The position numbers were made by a program, and so were the translations under genes. From contig NZ_QWVS01000016.1 of the NCBI RefSeq assembly GCF_003570725.1, positions 157,219 to 221,218 of the forward strand: 64,000 nucleotides of DNA, written 5' to 3'. Below the pieces are notes generated by a model. The model ran no database searches, was not told the DNA's origin, and worked only from the letters and a program-made list of their open reading frames with translations. This DNA comes from Peribacillus asahii. GTDB lineage: Bacteria; Bacillota; Bacilli; Bacillales; DSM-1321. This document shows, piece after piece, positions 1 to 7,721 of the stretch (the stretch's first letter is position 1; every line of letters starts with the position of its first letter).

Positions 1-1
1 G

Positions 2-2152
2 CTTGTCTCGATTATTGCTATTTTGTTTATTCCAATTTTATATAGTGGGACGTTTTTATGGGCCTTTTGGGATCCGTATGGTCATCTAGAAGATTTACCT
101 GTAGCGATTGTGAATAATGATAAAGGGGCTGAAATGGATGAAGAAAAGTTACAGCTCGGGGATGAACTTGTTGATAAGTTAAAAGAAAGCAAAGATTTTG
201 ATTTTCAGTTTGTTGATCGAAAAACAGGTTATCGAAATTTAGAAGATCAAAAATATTATTTATTAGTTGAAATTCCCGAGAACTTTTCTAAAAATGCGAC
301 AACATTGATGGACGAAGATCCACAAAAGTTAGAATTAAAGTATGTACCAAATGAAAGTTCCAACTTTTTATCTGCTCAAATTGGAGAGACAGCGGTTGCT
401 AAGATTCAAAAGTCGTTATCGGAAAAAGTGACAGAGACTTATGCCGAAACGATGTTTGATATCATAACAAAAATGGCAGATGGATATGGGTCTACAGATG
501 AAGCAGCGGGAAAATTGAAAGATGGCATTATGGACCTTGGTGAAGGAGCAAAAACATTAGAAGAGAAATTAGCTTTATTAGCTGAAAAGCAGGTAGAGTT
601 TACAGGCGGTACGAAGAAAATACACGATGGGACTGTTGAACTGCAAAAAGGAGCAGCAACACTTGCGGATGGTCTAGGTAAGTTAGCCAATGCTCAAAAT
701 GAGTTAATTGAAGGAGCACAAAAAGCAAAAGAGGGAGCAGGAAGCCTGCAAGCTGGAATCGATCAAGCTCATACTGGCGTAAGTACAGTTGAAGAGAAGA
801 TGAACGAAGTTGTGTCAGGAACGGATCAACTTCACCAGGGAAGCGAGCAATTGAAGGATTCGTTACAAAAATTTCAAACAGGAGCAAACAGTGCGGCTCA
901 AGGGGCAAAGGAACTGGAAGAGGGAGTTGCTGCGCTGCAATCACAATTAGAGCCTGTTATGGGCGCGCTTCCTGAAGAACAACAGGCTGCCTTGACGCAA
1001 GCACTAGCACAGTTGTCAGCAGGAGCAACAAAGCTTGGAGAAGGCAATGAAACATTAGCTAGCTCCGCAGGCCAAATAGAGTCAGGAGCAGCCACGTTAT
1101 CTGAGAAAATCGCTACACTAAATAACGGACAAAAAGCGCTTCAAACAGGGATTTCTGAATTAAGCGATGGGACAGAGCAGTTGAAAAATGGTGCGGCTCA
1201 ATTAACAGAAGGGCAAACTAAATTACAGACAGGCCTAGTGACGTTTGGTGAAAAGTTATCCGAAGCGTCAGCTGGCAGTCAAAAGCTAGCTTCTGGTTCG
1301 ACAACGCTTGTTGATGGAGTAAATCAGTTACAAACTGGTTCAACAGCATTAGCAGACGGCTCTAGTCAATTAGCAGAAGGCTCTAATCAAATCGTGACTG
1401 GAACTAATAAGTTAGCAGAAGGCTCTACAGAATTTAAAGATGAAATCAATAAAGCAGCGACAGAAGCATCTGATATTCAAGCGGATGAGAAGACGTATAA
1501 TATGGTTGCAGAGCCAGTAACCGTTAAAAAAGAAAGCATAAATAAAGTGGCAAACTACGGAACAGGTATTGCTCCTTATTTCTTATCGTTAGGGTTGTTT
1601 GTTGGAGCGTTAATGCTTTCTATTGTATATCCATATAAAGATCCAATTGGTATTCCGCGCAGCGGGTTTAGTTGGTTTACTAGTAAATTAGGGGTTATCA
1701 CTGCTATTGGGATAATCCAAGCTTTAATCGCTTCAGGCGTAACATTATGGTTATTAGATATGGAAGTTAAAAGTGTACCGTTGTTTATTCTATATTCTAT
1801 TTTAACAAGCTTAGTCTTTATTACATTGATTCAATTACTAGTGACAACATTAGGAGACCCAGGTCGTTTTCTTGCGGTTATCATCTTAATTTTACAATTA
1901 ACAACAAGTGCGGGAACATTTCCGATTGAATTGGTTCCGAAGCCACTGCAAGATTTCAATGGCTGGCTGCCAATGGCATATACCGTTCGAGGTTATAAAG
2001 AAGTCATTTCTAGTGGGAACTTTAGTTTAATGTGGCACAATGGGTATGTACTCATCGGCTTTATGGTGAGCTTTATGATACTGACATTGTTATATTTGAC
2101 AATTAATCATAAAAAGAAATATTCCGGTGCTAGTGAATTAGCAGAAGAATAA
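2..2152 (+). CDS. yhgE: YhgE/Pip family membrane protein (5' end cut by window)
   Basis: The reading frame is open to the left edge (codons from base 2), so the true start lies outside the window and the TTG at 23 is internal. The visible protein begins in the first membrane segment, followed by the family signature WDPYGHLEDLPVAIVNNDKG. A long extracellular middle (about residues 150-490) is built of repeats of the type Leu-x-x-Gly-(Ala/Thr)-x-x-Leu, typical of phage infection protein (Pip) and YueB-like proteins. About five membrane helices follow near residues 520-700, resembling an ABC-2-type permease. Family members sit in the cell envelope; some serve as phage receptors or belong to type VII secretion. 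No phage or T7SS genes are visible here, so the role is open. A terminator follows directly. Confidence 0.9.
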   Translation, partial: LVSIIAILFIPILYSGTFLWAFWDPYGHLEDLPVAIVNNDKGAEMDEEKLQLGDELVDKLKESKDFDFQFVDRKTGYRNLEDQKYYLLVEIPENFSKNATTLMDEDPQKLELKYVPNESSNFLSAQIGETAVAKIQKSLSEKVTETYAETMFDIITKMADGYGSTDEAAGKLKDGIMDLGEGAKTLEEKLALLAEKQVEFTGGTKKIHDGTVELQKGAATLADGLGKLANAQNELIEGAQKAKEGAGSLQAGIDQAHTGVSTVEEKMNEVVSGTDQLHQGSEQLKDSLQKFQTGANSAAQGAKELEEGVAALQSQLEPVMGALPEEQQAALTQALAQLSAGATKLGEGNETLASSAGQIESGAATLSEKIATLNNGQKALQTGISELSDGTEQLKNGAAQLTEGQTKLQTGLVTFGEKLSEASAGSQKLASGSTTLVDGVNQLQTGSTALADGSSQLAEGSNQIVTGTNKLAEGSTEFKDEINKAATEASDIQADEKTYNMVAEPVTVKKESINKVANYGTGIAPYFLSLGLFVGALMLSIVYPYKDPIGIPRSGFSWFTSKLGVITAIGIIQALIASGVTLWLLDMEVKSVPLFILYSILTSLVFITLIQLLVTTLGDPGRFLAVIILILQLTTSAGTFPIELVPKPLQDFNGWLPMAYTVRGYKEVISSGNFSLMWHNGYVLIGFMVSFMILTLLYLTINHKKKYSGASELAEE

Positions 2153-2194
2153 GAAGAGCGGAACTAGCTCATTTAGAATTATGTAGAAAATAGG

Positions 2195-2244
2195 AAGAGT
2201 CACCAAAAGATTGTTTGTTGTCTTTTGGTGACTCTTATTTTTTT
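2195..2244 (+). terminator. Rho-independent terminator after yhgE
   Basis: A perfect 16-bp stem pairs 2195-2210 with 2221-2236 around a 10-nt loop. The run of T at 2237-2244 marks it as a terminator for the plus-strand yhgE gene. Confidence 0.9.
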
Positions 2245-2378
2245 AATAAATAGATTTTGTTATAGAACAGTACTGATTTTTAGCAAAGCTAATAAATAAA
2301 AAAAACGATTCTTACTTAAAAAGAACCGTTTTACAATTTGGGGATAGGACCAGCGGTGAACTAGTCCTTATATAGAAG

Positions 2379-2403
2379 CATCTACTTTTAAAAAAGTGGA
2401 TGA
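2379..2403 (-). terminator. Probable terminator hairpin of yhfH
   Basis: Imperfect inverted repeat (CATCTACTTTT with AAAAGTGGATG) lies just downstream of the minus-strand yhfH stop. A second imperfect A/T-rich hairpin at 2299-2334 could also stop transcription. Confidence 0.45.
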
Positions 2404-2423
2404 TGGAACCAATTTAAAAAAAG

Positions 2424-2552
2424 TTATTTTGTAGATAGGCAATGGTCACATTTGTTTCCGTAACATTCATGTTGTTCTTCGATCTTTTTACCGCATTCTG
2501 CACATTGCTTTGGTGGTAGGTTTTTGAAGAATTCAACGCTACTTTTAATCAT
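2424..2552 (-). CDS. yhfH: YhfH family small zinc-ribbon-like protein
   Basis: This is a 42-residue protein with two CxxC pairs (CAEC at 17-20, CDHC at 35-38) plus a further Cys-rich turn near HECYG. That pattern suggests a single bound zinc. The start at 2552 is chosen because AGGAGG lies 9 nt upstream. Longer in-frame starts either overlap that RBS or extend into sequence without family similarity. B. subtilis has the same small gene beside yhfI and lplJ. The role is unknown. Confidence 0.85.
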   Translation of the reverse strand: MIKSSVEFFKNLPPKQCAECGKKIEEQHECYGNKCDHCLSTK

Positions 2553-2693
2553 GAAATCCATCCTCCTGTTCAACTTATCGGTTATCTGTGACTTAATTGT
2601 ATTATAACAGTTATAGTGTGTCAATACATGTTTTATAACATTCTTGAAAAGATGCAAAACGTAAGGAAATAGTTTATATTTGTGGTAGGCTTT

Positions 2694-2728
2694 GTTACCC
2701 AATATTTTTTGGTGAAATAATGGGTAAC
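2694..2728. repeat. Inverted repeat between yhfH and yhfI
   Basis: GTTACCCA (2694-2701) is repeated inverted as TGGGTAAC (2721-2728). A second short dyad, GTCCAT-4-ATGGAC (2809-2824), lies just upstream of the yhfI RBS. Either may be regulatory; neither resembles a site I recognise. Confidence 0.4.
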
Positions 2729-2859
2729 TCATTGCGTCTGAAGCCGCAATTTCAGCTCAAATGTATCAACAGTTAAAGTACCTCCACTGATAGAAGTTTC
2801 ACTTTATTGTCCATTTATATGGACTAGATGCGGAAGCGATAAAAGGAGTGACAATAAGT

Positions 2860-3600
2860 ATGAAGATTACCGTTATTGGTTTTTGGGGTGGATACCCAGC
2901 GAAAAATGAAGCAAGTTCAGGATATTTACTGGAATATGATGATTATCGCGTATTGCTTGATTGTGGCAGCGGCGTGCTGGCTCAATTGCAAAACCATTTG
3001 AAACCAGAAGAATTAGATGCTGTTGTACTAAGTCATTATCATCCAGATCATGTTGCGGATATTGGCGTATTACAGCATGCGCTTTTAATTCAACAAATGC
3101 TGGGCGGTGAGCAGAAAACACTTCCGATATATGGGCATTCTTTGGATCCGATTGAATTTAACAAACTTTCATATAAAAACATTACAAAGGGAATTGCTTA
3201 TTCAACTGAAAAGCCCTTACAAATCGGACCATTTACGTTTCAATTTATGAAGACAAATCACCCGGCCCCATGCTTTGCCATGAGAGTTGAAGCGGGAGGA
3301 GATACGCTTGTCTATACGGGGGACAGTACATACATGGATGAATTAGCGGAATTTGCACGCGAGGCTAACATATTGCTGTGCGAGAGTAACTTTTATAGCG
3401 ATATGAATACACAAGCTTCAAAAGCAGGGCATATGACAGCACGAGAAGCAGGACTGATTGCGGAGAAGGCGGATGTACAGCTCTTAATTTTAACTCATTT
3501 ACCGCATTATGGAGACCACCAGCAGTTAAAGAAAGAGGCCGGTGAAGTGTTTATGCGTGAAATTGCGCTGGCGAAAAGCTGCTTAGAGTTTCAGCTTTAA
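2860..3600 (+). CDS. yhfI: MBL-fold metal-dependent hydrolase YhfI
   Basis: A 246-residue metallo-beta-lactamase-fold protein of the RNase Z/phosphonate-hydrolase-like branch. It shows the N-terminal SSGYLLEYDDYRVLLDCGSG strand region and the metal motif SHYHPDH (HxHxDH). Later metal ligands follow: NHPAPC..., TGDST and a C-terminal THLPHYG. It is expected to be a soluble two-zinc hydrolase, substrate unknown. The ATG at 2860 has AAAGGAGTG just upstream; the earlier GTG at 2848 lies inside that RBS. It is followed after 25 nt by lplJ, an arrangement kept in B. subtilis, so the two are probably cotranscribed. Confidence 0.88.
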   Translation: MKITVIGFWGGYPAKNEASSGYLLEYDDYRVLLDCGSGVLAQLQNHLKPEELDAVVLSHYHPDHVADIGVLQHALLIQQMLGGEQKTLPIYGHSLDPIEFNKLSYKNITKGIAYSTEKPLQIGPFTFQFMKTNHPAPCFAMRVEAGGDTLVYTGDSTYMDELAEFAREANILLCESNFYSDMNTQASKAGHMTAREAGLIAEKADVQLLILTHLPHYGDHQQLKKEAGEVFMREIALAKSCLEFQL

Positions 3601-3625
3601 CGGATGAACAGAAGGAGGAGCAAGG

Positions 3626-4615
3626 ATGCTTTTTATTGACAACAAAGGAATTACCGACCCAAGAATTAACTTGGCGATTGAGGAATATGCCTTAAAGCAT
3701 TTAGATATTAATGAATCGTACTTATTATTTTATATTAATAAAAATGCCATTATTATTGGGAAAAATCAAAATACAGTTGAAGAGATTAATCAGGACTATG
3801 TAGATGAACAGGGCATTACGGTTGTTCGCCGTCTTTCAGGTGGCGGAGCTGTTTATCATGATTTAGGGAACTTGAATTTTAGCTTTATTACGAAAGATGA
3901 TGGAGATAGCTTTCATAATTTTAAGAAATTTACTGAGCCAGTTGTGAAAGCGCTTGGCAAGCTGGGCATTCAAGCTGAGTTAAGCGGGCGTAACGATATT
4001 ATGGCAGAAGGGAAGAAGATTTCCGGAAATGCGATGTTTGCAACAAGAGGCCGGATGTTCAGCCACGGTACGTTATTGTTTAACTCTGAAATGGAGCATA
4101 TCGTATCGGCATTGAAGGTAAAGAAAGATAAAATCGAATCCAAAGGCATTAAGTCTATTAGAAGCCGTGTCGGCAATATTGCAGACTTCTTAAAAGAACC
4201 AATGACAATTCAAGAATTTCGCAGCTTCTTATTAAAAAATATTTTTGAAGGAACTGAGGAAATTCCAGAATACGTGTTAACGGAAGAGGATTGGAAGGAA
4301 ATTTATAAAATCTCGGAAAAACGCTATCAGAAATGGGATTGGAATTATGGGCGATCTCCGAAGTTTAATTTACAGCATTCTCATCGTTTTCCGGTTGGTT
4401 CGATTGATATAAGACTAGAAGTGAATAAAGGGATAATTGAAAACTGTAAAATTTATGGTGATTTCTTTGGGGTAGGAGAAGTAACGGACATTGAACAAAA
4501 ATTAACGGGCGTTCGTTATGAAAAACAAGCGATTGATGCAGTATTAGAAGAGGTCGATGTACAACATTATTTTGGTAATGTAACAAAAGAAGATATATTG
4601 AAATTAATTTTTTGA
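3626..4615 (+). CDS. lplJ: Lipoate-protein ligase LplJ
   Basis: A 329-residue protein of the LplA/LplJ family, full length for the Bacillus enzyme. It activates free lipoate with ATP to lipoyl-AMP and transfers it to a lysine on lipoyl domains of GcvH and 2-oxo acid dehydrogenases. Visible signatures are GKNQNTVEEIN (46-56), the lipoyl-AMP-binding RRLSGGGAVYHDLGNLNFSF (68-87) and the GRNDIMAEGKKISGNA segment carrying the conserved lysines. The C-terminal half is the lipoate accessory domain. RBS AGAAGGAGGAGCAAGG precedes the ATG. A terminator follows within 40 nt. Confidence 0.95.
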   Translation: MLFIDNKGITDPRINLAIEEYALKHLDINESYLLFYINKNAIIIGKNQNTVEEINQDYVDEQGITVVRRLSGGGAVYHDLGNLNFSFITKDDGDSFHNFKKFTEPVVKALGKLGIQAELSGRNDIMAEGKKISGNAMFATRGRMFSHGTLLFNSEMEHIVSALKVKKDKIESKGIKSIRSRVGNIADFLKEPMTIQEFRSFLLKNIFEGTEEIPEYVLTEEDWKEIYKISEKRYQKWDWNYGRSPKFNLQHSHRFPVGSIDIRLEVNKGIIENCKIYGDFFGVGEVTDIEQKLTGVRYEKQAIDAVLEEVDVQHYFGNVTKEDILKLIF

Positions 4616-4620
4616 TTGGA

Positions 4621-4654
4621 AAATCCGTCCTAGCTTAGTTGGGGCGGATTTTTG
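4621..4654 (+). terminator. Terminator of yhfI-lplJ
   Basis: AAATCCGTCC (4621-4630) pairs with GGGCGGATTT (4642-4651), with one G-U pair. A T-run ends the structure. Confidence 0.85.
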
Positions 4655-4822
4655 TGTGTAGAGGTTCTGTTAAATAACATTGTTGATTTTCGGCTCATTT
4701 AAGCACCTTCGTTTCTTTAGGGCGGATGCTGGGGAGCTAAGTAGAGGGCTTATTTCTAGTAAATTCAATATTTTATTCATTGATTTTATCTAATACACCG
4801 TTAGTAGGATTACTAGAAAATA

Positions 4823-4851
4823 TTGACACTTTTAAACTTTATAACTATATT
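4823..4851 (+). promoter_or_regulatory. Sigma-A type promoter for the SDR gene
   Basis: TTGACA (4823-4828), a 17-bp spacer, then TATATT (4846-4851). This is a near-consensus housekeeping promoter and would give a leader of nearly 300 nt before the SDR start at 5151. Confidence 0.65.
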
Positions 4852-4857
4852 TAAAAA

Positions 4858-5150
4858 TAAATATTTACATTTTTACTCAAAAAAACCTAAATTTAACTCA
4901 TATGAAAAGGAAAGGTGTAGTAAGAGTAAAAATTATGTCTTATTTTGCATACGTATGCAAAGTCCTTAGATATGTTTGTTATATAGAAAAAGATTGAATC
5001 TCAAAGAAGGTCACTATTAAATCACGATGAGTTAGAACAACGAAGAATGTGGCGTGACTGAACGCTAATGTCAGTAGTAAATTTCAAACAAACTCTAGAT
5101 TCCAAGTAGAATTCAGCGGGAACTAGTGAGAAAGAGAGGATCATGATCAT
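4858..5150 (+). other. Long untranslated leader of the SDR gene
   Basis: Between the promoter and the SDR start lie about 290 nt with no convincing gene. It holds the 18-bp palindrome at 4944-4961 and a 31-codon ORF from ATG 4901 without a good RBS. I tested it by eye for a T-box motif and for SAM- or TPP-type riboswitch cores and saw none. Confidence 0.4.
4944..4961. promoter_or_regulatory. Perfect 18-bp palindrome, candidate operator (copy 1)
   Basis: TTTGCATACGTATGCAAA reads identically on both strands and has a central CG. A copy with a single change occurs at 6152-6169, on the other side of the SDR gene. The position downstream of a strong promoter suggests a repressor site; the regulator is not identified in the window. 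Confidence 0.55.
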
Positions 5151-5930
5151 ATGTCAGTAAAAAATAAAGTAGTTATCGTTACGGGTGCAAGTAGAGGAAT
5201 TGGAAAGGTTATTGCTCAGTCCTTTTCAAAAGAAGGAGCAAATCTTGTTTTAGTAGGCAGGTCGAAAGAGGCTGTAGAAAAGGTAGAAGTAGAATTAAAA
5301 GAGGAAAATCCAAATGTTATTAGCATCATTGCTGATGTGACCAACGAAGAACAAGTAAAACATATGGCAGAAAAAACAATTGAGGTATTCGGGAAAATTG
5401 ATGTACTGGTGAACAATGCTGGAACTGCAGGTCCAACTACTTCTGTTAAAGATTTGGCAGTTGAAGATTTTCGAGCCGTTCTAGATGATAATTTAACAAG
5501 TACATTCCTATGCATTAAAGCTGTCGTTCCAAACATGATGGAAAACCAATCAGGTCGTATCATTAACTTATCCTCTGTTTCAGGAAAGCGAGCTCTGCCG
5601 TATCGAGTAGGATATTGTGCGGCTAAAATGGGAGTTATAGGTTTAACAAGAACACTAGCAGCTGAACTAGGTGAACATAACATTACGGTTAACGCGATTT
5701 GTCCTGGATTTGTCGAAGGTGAACGAATTGATAGTGTTATTTCAAACCAAGGAAAAGTAAGAGGACTTGATAAAGAGGAAGTGGAACGTGAATTAAAAAG
5801 TTCATCTCCATTAAAACGTTTTGTCAAACCAGAGGAAATTGCCAAGACGGCCGTATTTTTATCGACCGATGCGGCAATTGGAATCACTGGAGAAGATGTA
5901 AATGTGAGTTCTGGAGTAGTTATGTATTAA
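5151..5930 (+). CDS. SDR family NAD(P)-dependent oxidoreductase
   Basis: A 259-residue classical short-chain dehydrogenase/reductase of FabG-like length. The cofactor motif TGASRGIG is at residues 11-18 and NNAG near 90. The catalytic Ser lies in NLSSVSG, the YxxxK motif in YCAAK, and PG in ICPGFVEGERID. It is expected to be a cytosolic tetrameric reductase of a ketone or ketoacyl substrate. The substrate cannot be read from sequence. RBS AGAGAGGA lies upstream. It is convergent with the CynX-type transporter, and both flanks carry near-identical palindromes, suggesting common regulation. FabG proper is less likely because no fatty-acid synthesis genes adjoin it. Confidence 0.88.
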   Translation: MSVKNKVVIVTGASRGIGKVIAQSFSKEGANLVLVGRSKEAVEKVEVELKEENPNVISIIADVTNEEQVKHMAEKTIEVFGKIDVLVNNAGTAGPTTSVKDLAVEDFRAVLDDNLTSTFLCIKAVVPNMMENQSGRIINLSSVSGKRALPYRVGYCAAKMGVIGLTRTLAAELGEHNITVNAICPGFVEGERIDSVISNQGKVRGLDKEEVERELKSSSPLKRFVKPEEIAKTAVFLSTDAAIGITGEDVNVSSGVVMY

Positions 5931-6151
5931 ACAATTCATGGTGTTGGTATTACCTCACATTTCGGACTCTAAGGAAAAATTTCTAATGCATTTTGAAGCC
6001 TTGATATAATAGGACTTTCAATGAATGATAGACATTGGATAATCCATCTAAATGGAAGAGATTCATAGATAACAAGAGATTAGAATACATTGAAATTGAA
6101 ATTTCCAAGGGAGTGCGAAATGTGAGATTCAGTTATTTATTTTTCATTCAA

Positions 6152-6169
6152 TTTGAATACGTATGCAAA
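6152..6169. promoter_or_regulatory. 18-bp palindrome, candidate operator (copy 2)
   Basis: TTTGAATACGTATGCAAA matches copy 1 (4944-4961) at 17 of 18 positions. It lies between the 3' ends of the convergent SDR and MFS genes, an odd place for an operator. No gene start is evident beside it. Confidence 0.45.
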
Positions 6170-6189
6170 ATAATCGCTCTAAATAAAAA

Positions 6190-7401
6190 CTATTGTACAT
6201 ACTGATTTCGTCCAGAGGTCATAGCGAATGTCAGAACTACTACAGAAACAATGATTAGAGTGATAAGTGGAACAGTCCAGACATGCGTGACGTCATATAA
6301 GTATCCAATAAACATAGGACCTACAGCCGCGAGTATGTAGCCTGTTGATTGTACCATCGCAGATAACTCTGCAGCCTGACTTGTATTCCGAGTACGAAGC
6401 CCTATATAGCTTAAGGCTAATGGGAAGCACCCGCCTAATGTAATACCAATTAAAATAATACTCACTATTAAAACGGGATATGATGAACCTAGCAGTAATC
6501 CTCCATAACCAACAATTGGGCACATACCTAATATGAAGGCAAGCCATACTTGAGAACGGAAACGTGCTGCCAGAACAGGGACGAAGGAACTAGCAGGCAA
6601 TCCCGTTAGTAGAGTAAATGAAAGTAACCAGCCGGCTGTCTCTATACTTATTCCATGGCTATGTAATATTTCAGGTAACCAAGCCACTGTTACATAAAAT
6701 AAAAAGGACTGAAATCCCATAAAAATAGCTATTTGCCAGGCAAGCGGCGAACGCCAAATTCGATTAGAGTTAGAACGGACATTTCTCACTACTTGATGAT
6801 TTTTATCACTAAACTTGAGTAGAAAAAACCAAATCAAGATAGCGACCAATGCTGGTATCCCCCATACGATTAAGGCTCCTTGCCATCCAAAATTCAACCC
6901 AGTGGCTAAAGGAACACTCACCCCTGATGCTAACGATGCAATCAATCCCATTGAAGTGGAATAAACACTTGTCATTAGACCGAATTTTGTTGGAAATTTA
7001 TCCTTTACAACCACTGGCAAAAGAACATTTCCAATGGCAATGCCCATACCGACAAATAGAGTTCCGATAAAAAGAAAAAACGCCATCGGGACGAATCGAA
7101 TACATATACCGATTAAAAGAAAAAGCAAACCTAATAGTAAGGTCCTTTCATTGGTTAAACGGGCAGCTATTTTGGGGACGATGGGTGACATCACCGCAAA
7201 AACAACTAATGGCAAGCTCATTAATAAACCTGCACTCCAATGTGCTAGCCCAATATCTTCTTGAATCATTCCAACTAATGGTCCTAACGACGTAATAGCC
7301 GGCCGCAAATTAAATGCTACTAGTACAATACCCGTAATGAGTAAGAATGTATAAAAGGAACTCGTATTAGCGTGCTCCTCTTGTACCTTTTGTAATTCCA
7401 T
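6190..7401 (-). CDS. CynX/NimT family MFS transporter
   Basis: A 403-residue protein with about twelve hydrophobic segments. It carries the CynX/NimT signature near the first helix (AFNLRPAITSLGPLVG), the loop-2 arrangement before TNERTLLLG, and VGMGIAIGNVLLPVVVKDKFP in helix 4. Named members export or import cyanate or 2-nitroimidazole, but most are of unknown substrate. The ATG at 7401 follows GGAGGAGATTATTTTA. It faces the SDR gene tail to tail, so if the two work together they are linked by regulation and not by an operon. Confidence 0.88.
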   Translation of the reverse strand: MELQKVQEEHANTSSFYTFLLITGIVLVAFNLRPAITSLGPLVGMIQEDIGLAHWSAGLLMSLPLVVFAVMSPIVPKIAARLTNERTLLLGLLFLLIGICIRFVPMAFFLFIGTLFVGMGIAIGNVLLPVVVKDKFPTKFGLMTSVYSTSMGLIASLASGVSVPLATGLNFGWQGALIVWGIPALVAILIWFFLLKFSDKNHQVVRNVRSNSNRIWRSPLAWQIAIFMGFQSFLFYVTVAWLPEILHSHGISIETAGWLLSFTLLTGLPASSFVPVLAARFRSQVWLAFILGMCPIVGYGGLLLGSSYPVLIVSIILIGITLGGCFPLALSYIGLRTRNTSQAAELSAMVQSTGYILAAVGPMFIGYLYDVTHVWTVPLITLIIVSVVVLTFAMTSGRNQYVQ

Positions 7402-7621
7402 TAAAATAATCTCCTCCTAGATGAACAAACTTCATACAATATATTACAGTAATTTAAGGTAGAGATAAAATGAATTTCGTATCTGCTTCATTGCTTACTG
7501 GAATTTTGAAAAAAGAAACGCAGGTAAGCAGAAGGTCTGTGAGATCTGGCCAATCATACTAGTATGTAAAGCGAACTTCATTTTAGTGATAAAATTCATT
7601 AGATTTTTCTTGGATAAAAAA
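7402..7621. other. Spacer upstream of the MFS gene
   Basis: AT-rich divergent region. It holds a 12-bp palindrome CATACTAGTATG (7556-7567) and an inverted pair TGCTTAC...GTAAGCA (around 7492-7530). No gene is visible. The palindrome may be a regulator site for the transporter. Confidence 0.35.
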
Positions 7622-7623
7622 CA

Positions 7624-7652
7624 TTGCTGGAATGAATTTCATTTATTATAAT
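7624..7652 (+). promoter_or_regulatory. Sigma-A promoter of lcfB
   Basis: TTGCTG (7624-7629), 17-bp spacer, TATAAT (7647-7652). Transcription would start near 7659, a short distance before the FadR-like operator. Confidence 0.7.
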
Positions 7653-7679
7653 AAAATTGTAATTAATTTACAGATTCGG

Positions 7680-7697
7680 TGAATGATTGTTCATTCA
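7680..7697. promoter_or_regulatory. FadR (TetR family)-like operator in the lcfB leader
   Basis: TGAATGATTGTTCATTCA has perfect 7-bp arms (TGAATGA/TCATTCA). It matches the known Bacillus FadR operator pattern TGAATGAnTAnTCATTCA closely. It lies about 20 nt after the predicted transcription start and 24 nt before the ATG, so a bound repressor would block elongation. Acyl-CoA would relieve repression. Confidence 0.8.
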
Positions 7698-7721
7698 TTG
7701 TGTCTAAATGGAGGGAGAAGA

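Noticed and set aside
600..944. Minus-strand ORF inside yhgE
   Set aside because: Shadow of the repetitive Leu/Gly/Ala-rich coding sequence of yhgE.
4901..4996. 31-codon ORF across the palindrome in the SDR leader
   Set aside because: No ribosome binding site and no resemblance to a known peptide; the palindrome explains the sequence better.
4990..5150. Possible T-box riboswitch before the SDR gene
   Set aside because: The conserved T-box sequence AGGGTGGnACCGCG is absent; the similar stretch GAATGTGGCGTGACTG does not fit.
5216..5887. Long minus-strand ORF (223 codons) opposite the SDR gene
   Set aside because: It is the antisense shadow of the SDR gene. It has no RBS and a composition unlike real proteins, while the plus strand carries all SDR motifs.
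6122..6202. 26-codon ORF from GTG 6122 before the MFS 3' end
   Set aside because: AAGGGAGTG lies upstream, but the peptide runs into the MFS gene end in antisense and shows no family; judged chance.
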